Shown: in pieces, positions 13,768 to 19,295 of the stretch | Numbering within the stretch: position 1 is the stretch's first letter | Layout: every line of letters begins with the position of its first letter | Source of the DNA: an archaeon | Lineage (GTDB): Archaea > Thermoproteota > Nitrososphaeria > Conexivisphaerales > UBA164 | Assembly (NCBI GenBank): GCA_021798095.1 | Contig: JAJZYL010000005.1 | Span: 1 to 19,295, forward strand | Reading direction: 5' to 3' | Length of the DNA stretch: 19,295 nt | Notes under the pieces: model-generated | Databases searched by the model: none | Told to the model about the DNA's origin: nothing | The model's input: the letters and a program-made list of their open reading frames with translations, nothing else | Program-made: the position numbers and the translations under genes

Positions 13768-15384
13768 TTATGAAGGATTGGTTTCTATTTTGCTGAACAG
13801 GGGCACCGGCGCCTCTAACCTGTGCCCAGAAGGGACCTGCTCCCAGGCAATCTGTAAACCCGGTGTACCTATATTCAGTAGCCTAGCTAGCAGCTTGGCA
13901 CGCCCAGGTAGGACCGGTGCCATCATGAAGTATAGATGGGCCGTAGCCTGGACGGCGTTATAGGTCACCGTTGATGCCCTTTCTCTATCATTTTTTAATA
14001 GTGCCCATGGCTGGTTCCTGCTTATATATTCATTTCCGGCATAGGCTACTTCCATGAAGGACTTCATAGCGTCCTTAAGCCTTATCCTATAGATCAGGTC
14101 CACATAGCTTGCCCTGTGTTCGAGCACGAGTTTGATGAAAGCTTGATCTTCAGCGGTGGCTGGACCGCCACTGGGGACCGCACCATAGAAGTTATTATAG
14201 GCGAATGAGAGGCTTCTATGGATAAAATTTCCAAGTGAGTCGTTCAAATCATCGTTGACCGTCCTCTTGAGATCATCGTTTGTAAAGTTTGAGTCACGCT
14301 GTTCGGGCCTCATGGATAGGAGGACATAACGCCAGTACTCCCCATCGGCAAGCTTGAGTGCATCATCGGCCCATATGCCTATGTGCTGGCTTTTGCTGAA
14401 TTTCAATTGATTAAAGAGGAGGAATTCGGTGGAGGAAATCCTGCCAGGAAGCACATATCCTCCACCCGACGCCATTAATAGGGCTGGAAATATGATCGAA
14501 TGGAAAGGTATATTGTCCTTAGCTAGGAAGAAGACGGTCTTGGTCTGATCGTCCTTCCAGTAATCGTCAACTAGCGTTTGTCCACCCAGTTCCTTTACTG
14601 CAGAAATATAGCCCAGCACCGCTTCCATCCAAACGTAAATCGTCTTCTCCTCAGCGCCCTTAAACGGCGCTGGGATTCCCCATTTATTGTCCCTGGTAAC
14701 CGACCTAGGCCTCAAACCCTCTTCTATCATTTTCAGCGTTGTGTTCTTGACATTATCATCAAGATCTTTCACAGTGCTGATATATTCCTTGAGCTCATCC
14801 GAAAAGCGTGGTAAATCGAAGTACCAGTGTTCTGTGGTCCTCTGAATAGCGGGTGAACCACAGAGCGCGCATCTAGGCCCTATAAGTGACGTAGGCTCAA
14901 GCAACCTGCCACATGAGTCGCACTGATCCCCCTTGGCTTTATCATACCCGCAGAATGGGCATGTGCCCTCAAGGAACCTGTCGGGCAGAAATATCTTATC
15001 ATGTTCGCAATAGAGTTGAACTGTTGACTTCCTGCTGATATAGCCCCTCTGCTCCAGGTTGCTGTAGAACTCCTTCACAAAATCGACGTGCACCGGGTTC
15101 TCCGTGCGGGAGTAATTTGAGAGATGAATTTGATATTTGTTCAGCACCTCGAGCAATTTAAGGTGGTTCTTGTCAGTCAGCTCCTTTGGGGTTATCCCCT
15201 CCTTAATGGCGGCAACTTCAATAGGCGTCCCATGCTCGTCAGATCCAGAAATTGAAATCACATCCTCACTCATCTGTGTGAGGAACCTAGCGTAGAAGTC
15301 GGCCGTAATCAAATGAAGCATCGTCCCTAAATGGGGCATGCCATTTATGTATGGCCAAGCTGAGCACACTATCCATTTACCCAT
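13768..15384 (-). CDS. metG: Methionyl-tRNA synthetase
   Basis: A 538-residue class I aminoacyl-tRNA synthetase that charges tRNA-Met. The HIGH-equivalent is HLGT (18-21) in NGMPHLGTM, and the KMSKS-equivalent is KFSKS (328-332). The connective domain carries two zinc-knuckle pairs: CPFC (142-145) with C155/C158, and CALC at 172-175 with nearby cysteines. The catalytic core and anticodon helices are complete, and the C-terminal EMAP-like tRNA-binding domain is absent; in many archaea that domain is a separate protein. I chose the ATG at 15384 because a TATA box is centred 26 bases upstream; a TTG at 15399 would add five residues. It is monocistronic as far as can be seen. Confidence 0.95.
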   Translation of the reverse strand: MGKWIVCSAWPYINGMPHLGTMLHLITADFYARFLTQMSEDVISISGSDEHGTPIEVAAIKEGITPKELTDKNHLKLLEVLNKYQIHLSNYSRTENPVHVDFVKEFYSNLEQRGYISRKSTVQLYCEHDKIFLPDRFLEGTCPFCGYDKAKGDQCDSCGRLLEPTSLIGPRCALCGSPAIQRTTEHWYFDLPRFSDELKEYISTVKDLDDNVKNTTLKMIEEGLRPRSVTRDNKWGIPAPFKGAEEKTIYVWMEAVLGYISAVKELGGQTLVDDYWKDDQTKTVFFLAKDNIPFHSIIFPALLMASGGGYVLPGRISSTEFLLFNQLKFSKSQHIGIWADDALKLADGEYWRYVLLSMRPEQRDSNFTNDDLKRTVNDDLNDSLGNFIHRSLSFAYNNFYGAVPSGGPATAEDQAFIKLVLEHRASYVDLIYRIRLKDAMKSFMEVAYAGNEYISRNQPWALLKNDRERASTVTYNAVQATAHLYFMMAPVLPGRAKLLARLLNIGTPGLQIAWEQVPSGHRLEAPVPLFSKIETNPS

Positions 15385-15404
15385 TTGGCATTTGATCAAA
15401 AGCG

Positions 15405-15416
15405 CTCTTTAAAAGC
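15405..15416 (-). promoter_or_regulatory. TATA box of metG
   Basis: On the minus strand GCTTTTAAAGAG is centred near 15410, 26 bases before the ATG at 15384. The 15417-15557 remainder of the gap shows no gene that I can support. Confidence 0.5.
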
Positions 15417-15557
15417 GTGTTGGATATCGGGGCAAGAATTGATACTGCTGAGCGCACACGGGCTGTCATACGGCATTATAAGTAAGGGAGCGGTAGGAGT
15501 GAACACGACCTATTTTCGTGCACAATTACAGCTCATAATTAGATCAAAACTAGTTAA

Positions 15558-17849
15558 TCATCCCTGACCCTGCTCGTGCAACTTCGACAAAACACGGCCA
15601 GGCGTCAATGGAAGCTGGTAATAGCGCACTCCGCTCGCCTGCTTGAGCGCATTGGCTATGGACGCGCCCACCGGCACTATTGGAATTTCGGCCATACCCT
15701 TTGCGCCATATGGCCCATACTGTTCATATGTTTTGATGAACTCGACGTACATCCTTGGTATATCTGCGATGGAGGGAACGATGTATGTCGTATAATTCGT
15801 GTTCATTGGTTTCTCGTCCTGGTTGTACACCAGCTCCTCGCTAGTAGCGAAGCCCAATCCCTGTACTATCCCCCCTTCGCACTGCGTTGTAGCCAGTAGT
15901 GGGTTTATTACATTGCCTATATCGGCCATCAGGTCCACATTTTTTACATCAAGGTACCCGGTGAGCGTATTCAATTCTATCGATGAAACCATCGCTCCAT
16001 ACATGTAAACTACGTGTGGTACCTCCAGCGTACCTTTCACGGGTTCAGGATAACGGGGTACTTCAAACGTACCTTCAAACTTTAATGTCTCCCCCTTTGC
16101 ACGCAACCCCTTTGCAAGATCGTATATAGAAACGGATTTTGATTCATTGCCCTTTATCCAGAACCGACCGCTGGCATATTCTATACCATCCCTGGTGCTC
16201 TCAAGGTAAAGCGCTGCCTCCATCCGCAGCCTATCTAGCATTTTGTTACAGGCTACAAGCAAGGCGTTACCGGACGTGAATGTCCCTCTTGAAGCGCTTG
16301 AACTTCCTGTATCTGGCGAATATTGTGTATCAGCATTAACTACTTCTATTTCATTCATAGGCAAATCCAGCGCTTCTGCCACTATCTGAGCATTACCTGT
16401 GTTTACCCCCTGCCCGTAATCCGGATTAGAAAATAACACCTTGATCTTCCCCTGTGGGAGCAATTCTACCGCGGCCGTAGGATAGTCCGGTATAGTTCCA
16501 AAGCCTACCCCCTTTATCGCTATGGCTACTCCAGTGCCCCTCCTTATCCAGGGCTTCGGTGGAAGCTCCTTCCCAAGCCGCCATAATGGGGAATTCCTAA
16601 GCCGGCTTAGAGCCTCGTGTATGCCTTCCATGTTCCTCATGCTGTTGCCAAACGGCCCTATATCGCCGCTCTTAGCAAGGTTCTTTAGCCTGAAGTCTAT
16701 CGGGTCCATCTTCATCTCTTCTGCCATTTCATCCATCATGCTCTCGATTGCGAAGTTCCCCTGAGGACCGCCGAACCCCCTGAAAGCCGATGAGATGCCG
16801 TTGTTAGTGTAAACAAGGTTCGCGTCTATTCTGATATTGGGTATAAGGTAAGGGCCGTTTATGACTTCTATGGTGACGTCAAGCACCGTAGGGCCGAAGC
16901 TTTGATAGGCGCCCGTGTCCAGGTATATGCGGGAATCATTGGCGAGCAGCCTGCCATCGTCGCTCACAGCGGTCTTCAACGTTATAAGTGAGGGGTGCCG
17001 GTGGAATCCACCTACCCCGGATTCCTCCCTGTTCCATACGAGCTTTACGGGCCTCTTGGTCTTGGTAGCCAAGAGGGCCAGGTGTATCTGAACCGTCACA
17101 TCATCCTTTCCTCCGAAGGCACCACCGGCTGGGTAATTGATCACCCTTACTTTTTCAGGCGATATATTCAGAGACCTGGCCACCTGCATCTTGTCCCTAT
17201 AGGGATTCTGGCCACCGGCTAGGATGTTCAAGTTACCCAGTTCATCGGTATATGCAATGCCCGCCTCCGGCTCTAAGAACATGTGCTTCTGGCTCTGTGT
17301 CCTATATGTCCTTTCAAGGGTCAGATGAGCGTCCCTAAACGCCCTATCAACGTCCCCCTTGAGTATGAGGGCGTGCCTTGCGATATTACCCCTGTCATGT
17401 AGCTTCGGCGCTTCTGGCTTAAGAGACTCATCCATTGAGTGTACCGCCGGCAGTGGCTCATAAACGGCCTTTATGAGGCCCAGAGCCTTTTCTGCGGTCT
17501 CCTGGTCATCCGCGGCAACCAGAGCTAATGGCTCCCCATAAAATCTCACCTTCCCATAGCCTAGGACCGGCGCATCTGGGATTATGGCGCCATACGCATT
17601 CAACCCTGGCACATCCTTATATGTTAGCACGGCTCTGACCCCCTGTAATCTCTCCGCCTCAGCTGTATCCAGCGTCACGATGTTTGCATGCGCCACCGAA
17701 CTCCTAAATACCCTTGCAAAGAGCATCCCTTCTATTTTCATGTCAGAGAAGAACTTGATTTTGCCCGTCACCTTGTCAAGGGCGTCCACCCTTTGATAGG
17801 ATCTATTGATATAACTATAACCCTGTTGGAGAATTTCCTCAGACGCCAA
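15558..17849 (-). CDS. Molybdenum hydroxylase large (Mo-binding) subunit, xanthine dehydrogenase family
   Basis: A 763-residue subunit that binds the molybdopterin cofactor and hydroxylates a heterocycle or aldehyde with water-derived oxygen. Family marks are GGQNPY (about 212), GGAFGGK (242-248), DTGAYQ, and the active-site loop AFRGFGGPQGNF with R357 in the place of the substrate-contacting arginine. Near the C-terminus GAKGMAEIP carries E721, the catalytic base position. The loop is not the AYRCSFR of aerobic CO dehydrogenase, so CO is excluded as a substrate; purine, nicotinate-like or aldehyde substrates remain open. Start choice: GAGGTG (17856-17861) is six bases before TTG at 17849, whereas GTG at 17858 lies inside that SD sequence. 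It is the third gene of the FeS-FAD-Mo operon, after a 109-base gap. Confidence 0.9.
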   Translation of the reverse strand: MASEEILQQGYSYINRSYQRVDALDKVTGKIKFFSDMKIEGMLFARVFRSSVAHANIVTLDTAEAERLQGVRAVLTYKDVPGLNAYGAIIPDAPVLGYGKVRFYGEPLALVAADDQETAEKALGLIKAVYEPLPAVHSMDESLKPEAPKLHDRGNIARHALILKGDVDRAFRDAHLTLERTYRTQSQKHMFLEPEAGIAYTDELGNLNILAGGQNPYRDKMQVARSLNISPEKVRVINYPAGGAFGGKDDVTVQIHLALLATKTKRPVKLVWNREESGVGGFHRHPSLITLKTAVSDDGRLLANDSRIYLDTGAYQSFGPTVLDVTIEVINGPYLIPNIRIDANLVYTNNGISSAFRGFGGPQGNFAIESMMDEMAEEMKMDPIDFRLKNLAKSGDIGPFGNSMRNMEGIHEALSRLRNSPLWRLGKELPPKPWIRRGTGVAIAIKGVGFGTIPDYPTAAVELLPQGKIKVLFSNPDYGQGVNTGNAQIVAEALDLPMNEIEVVNADTQYSPDTGSSSASRGTFTSGNALLVACNKMLDRLRMEAALYLESTRDGIEYASGRFWIKGNESKSVSIYDLAKGLRAKGETLKFEGTFEVPRYPEPVKGTLEVPHVVYMYGAMVSSIELNTLTGYLDVKNVDLMADIGNVINPLLATTQCEGGIVQGLGFATSEELVYNQDEKPMNTNYTTYIVPSIADIPRMYVEFIKTYEQYGPYGAKGMAEIPIVPVGASIANALKQASGVRYYQLPLTPGRVLSKLHEQGQG

Positions 17850-17851
17850 TT

Positions 17852-17935
17852 TCACCACCTCAATGTCGGGCGCCGGGGAAACAGTAAGGAGGGCGTTTTA
17901 ACCACCATGAATTTAGGACGTTCATGCATCATCAT
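17852..17935 (-). CDS. Possible 27-codon leader ORF upstream of the Mo subunit
   Basis: An open frame starts with three ATG codons at 17935 (MMMHERPKF) and ends with TGA two bases before the TTG start of the Mo-subunit gene. The SD sequence of the Mo gene lies within its last codons. This arrangement would let its translation control the next gene. The peptide is basic with no recognised motif, and a chance frame in the 109-base gap is quite possible. Confidence 0.2.
   Translation of the reverse strand: MMMHERPKFMVVKTPSLLFPRRPTLRW
17856..17861 (-). promoter_or_regulatory. Shine-Dalgarno site for the Mo-subunit gene
   Basis: GAGGTG on the minus strand, six bases before TTG 17849. It argues against the GTG at 17858, which would sit within it. 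TATA-like words at 17894-17903 and 17934-17942 could add a second promoter in this gap. Confidence 0.55.
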
Positions 17936-17967
17936 ATATTTCTCATATCCTCAGACTAAGCTATCGA

Positions 17968-18855
17968 TCATGCACCGGAGCCATTTACAGGCGATCTGAA
18001 GCCGTTAACTATTTCATATAATCCTTCATACACGGCTCCAGCTATTGCCTGTTTCCTGTATTCTGCCGTTGCCCTGATATCGGTTATGGGGCGTGCTTCT
18101 TCACTGGCAAGCCTTCCTACCTCCTTCATCTTTTCATCTGTAAGCTGACAGTTCAGGATGGCAGCTTCAGCGCCCTTGGCCCTAATGACCGTAGGTGCAA
18201 CAGCACCCATGGCTATGCGCGCCTCCTTGAACGTCAATACTTCGGCCGGAACCAGCACTGCGGCCACGCTCGCCAAGGATATCGCGTTTGCGCTCCTCAG
18301 CCCTATCTTCTTAAAGAAATAATAGTCACCAGGTTTCATCTTTCTTACGCTCACCTCTGTTATCAACTCATTGGGCTGCCTGACCGTTTTCCTTACGCCA
18401 AGGAAATAATCCCCTATATCAACCTCCCTCTCTGAGGCCGCTGATTGAAGTTTGATCTTAGCGCCGGTGGCGAATAGAGGTGGCAGGCCGTCGCCTGCTG
18501 GACTGGCGTTGCCCACGTTGCCGGCCAGTGTTCCTCTGTTCTGAATCTGAACCGCCCCCACAGTTCTAGCCGCCTCGACAAGCACTGGAGAATATTCATT
18601 AACCAATCGTGACCTTATAAGATCGGAGTAAGTGGCAAGAGCCCCCACCCTTATGAAGTCCCCATCATCGCGTATATAATTTAAATCCCTTATGTAGCTG
18701 AGGTTCAACAGTTCGGTCTCTTTAACCAAATCATCCTTTATCTGGACCATGACATCGGTGCCACCCGCAATAGGCCTTACCGTAGCGTCCTTTAGGATAT
18801 TCAATGCCTCTGGGAGGGTTCGTGGAGAATGAACTGTGTATTGGGAAACCTTCAT
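17968..18855 (-). CDS. Molybdenum hydroxylase FAD-binding (medium) subunit
   Basis: A 295-residue subunit that passes electrons from the iron-sulfur centres to an acceptor through FAD. The FAD pyrophosphate motif is AGGTDVM (30-36) and the second family motif is TLAGNVGNASPAGD (109-122), both as in the CO dehydrogenase/xanthine dehydrogenase medium-subunit family. The C-terminal CO-dehydrogenase-flavoprotein domain follows (EARPITDIRATAEYRKQ). No iron-sulfur cysteine cluster is present, unlike 4-hydroxybenzoyl-CoA reductase medium subunits. The ATG at 18855 overlaps the upstream stop by four bases (ATGA) and has AAGGTG eight bases before it (18864-18869), so it is translationally coupled to the FeS subunit. 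Confidence 0.93.
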   Translation of the reverse strand: MKVSQYTVHSPRTLPEALNILKDATVRPIAGGTDVMVQIKDDLVKETELLNLSYIRDLNYIRDDGDFIRVGALATYSDLIRSRLVNEYSPVLVEAARTVGAVQIQNRGTLAGNVGNASPAGDGLPPLFATGAKIKLQSAASEREVDIGDYFLGVRKTVRQPNELITEVSVRKMKPGDYYFFKKIGLRSANAISLASVAAVLVPAEVLTFKEARIAMGAVAPTVIRAKGAEAAILNCQLTDEKMKEVGRLASEEARPITDIRATAEYRKQAIAGAVYEGLYEIVNGFRSPVNGSGA

Positions 18856-19295
18856 TCATTAGCCACCTTCTTTATAGCTTGTACCAACCGCGGATATGCG
18901 CCACATCTGCATATGTTGCCCGAAATCGATTCGACTATCTCCTTTTCAGTGGGATGGGGATTGCTATTCAACAGCGCCTTAGCTGACATTACAAACCCAG
19001 GGGTGCAGTAACCGCACTGGCTTCCTCCCTCCTCTGCTATGGCCTTTTGAATTGGATCCAATTGCCCGTCCTTGACCAGCCCCTCGTCTGTCCATATCTC
19101 CCTGTCCTGAACCTGTGAAATCATGACTAAACATGAAGTGACGGCCTTCCCATCCAGCAGAACGGTACACGCACCACATTCGCCAGCTTCGCAACCAGGT
19201 TTTGGGCTTGTTATATCCAAATCCTCCCTCAACACCCTCAGGAGGCTCTTGGCCGGCGGCGCTTTCACTGCTACTTTTTTTCCATTAAGCACAAA
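18852..19295 (-). CDS. Molybdenum hydroxylase [2Fe-2S] (small) subunit, N-terminus cut off
   Basis: At least 147 residues with two [2Fe-2S] clusters. The plant-ferredoxin cluster has C35, C40, C43 and C55 (GCEAGECGACTVLLDGKAVTSC pattern, Cx4Cx2Cx11C). The second, in the helical domain, has C94, C97, C129 and C131 (QCGYC ... CRCG), and the glutamine just before C94 normally contacts the molybdopterin. The frame continues to the window edge as FVLNGK, the usual first strand of this family. The GTG at 19292 is therefore probably an internal valine, with the true start a few codons beyond the edge. It is the first gene of the operon seen here; its promoter is outside the window. Confidence 0.93.
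   Translation of the reverse strand, partial: FVLNGKKVAVKAPPAKSLLRVLREDLDITSPKPGCEAGECGACTVLLDGKAVTSCLVMISQVQDREIWTDEGLVKDGQLDPIQKAIAEEGGSQCGYCTPGFVMSAKALLNSNPHPTEKEIVESISGNICRCGAYPRLVQAIKKVANE

Noticed and set aside
15385..15399. Upstream TTG start for methionyl-tRNA synthetase
   Set aside because: The TATA-to-start distance fits the ATG at 15384, and the protein then begins MGKWIVCSAWPY as usual for the family.
15385..15567. A 60-codon plus-strand frame across the gap between metG and the Mo subunit
   Set aside because: Its only start is a TTG inside the metG start region, no promoter or SD sequence is in place, and it ends antisense to the Mo-subunit gene.
15558..19295. Aerobic CO dehydrogenase (coxSML)
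   Set aside because: The large subunit has RGFGGPQ in the active-site loop rather than the AYRCSFR of CO dehydrogenase.

Overview
This is archaeal DNA, most plausibly from a thermoplasmata-like, peptide-scavenging heterotroph; the exact lineage cannot be fixed from the window. The archaeal signs are an archaeal-type phosphopantetheine adenylyltransferase, a JAMM (MPN+) protease, an RPA-like single-strand-binding protein with several OB folds, a methionyl-tRNA synthetase without the C-terminal EMAP-like domain, AGG/AGA arginine and ATA isoleucine codons, and many TTG starts. First genes of transcription units have a TATA-like box centred about 26 bases upstream of the chosen start codon, so their mRNAs should be leaderless. 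Several internal operon genes instead carry a Shine-Dalgarno (SD) sequence 5-8 bases before the start.

Layout. 1-154: 3' end of a probable class I methyltransferase gene, then a hairpin plus T-tract. 398-2402 (+): a two-gene nucleotide-sugar module, a divergent UDP-glucose/UDP-GlcNAc dehydrogenase relative followed by a Gfo/Idh/MocA oxidoreductase (a WbpA/WbpB-like pairing). 10239-2395 (-): an oligopeptide/dipeptide ABC importer operon in the order binding protein with two PKD-like domains, permease B, permease C, ATPase D, ATPase F, then two small unrecognised genes rich in predicted helix. 10856-10377 (-): coaD. 10998-11381 (+): JAMM protease, convergent with the RPA-like gene (12702-11401, -). 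Thioredoxin reductase (13684-12761, -) and metG (15384-13768, -) follow, each with its own promoter. 19295-15558 (-): a xanthine dehydrogenase-family molybdenum hydroxylase operon in the order FeS, FAD, Mo subunit; the FeS gene runs off the window edge.

How the genes work together. The ABC operon should bind peptides at the cell surface and import them. Its two ATPases carry unusual insertions, and its promoter overlaps a perfect inverted repeat that may be an operator. The molybdenum hydroxylase should oxidise an aldehyde, purine or other heterocycle; its active-site loop is not that of aerobic CO dehydrogenase. The 398-2402 pair probably makes or modifies an amino- or uronic-sugar nucleotide for surface glycans. 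The middle genes are housekeeping (CoA synthesis, translation, thiol redox, single-stranded DNA binding, possible ubiquitin-like protein removal).

The best candidates for something undescribed are the two small genes at the end of the importer operon, the insertion that splits the cysteine motif of ATPase F, and the degenerate dehydrogenase paired with the Gfo/Idh enzyme. No CRISPR array, insertion sequence, tRNA or rRNA gene was seen.
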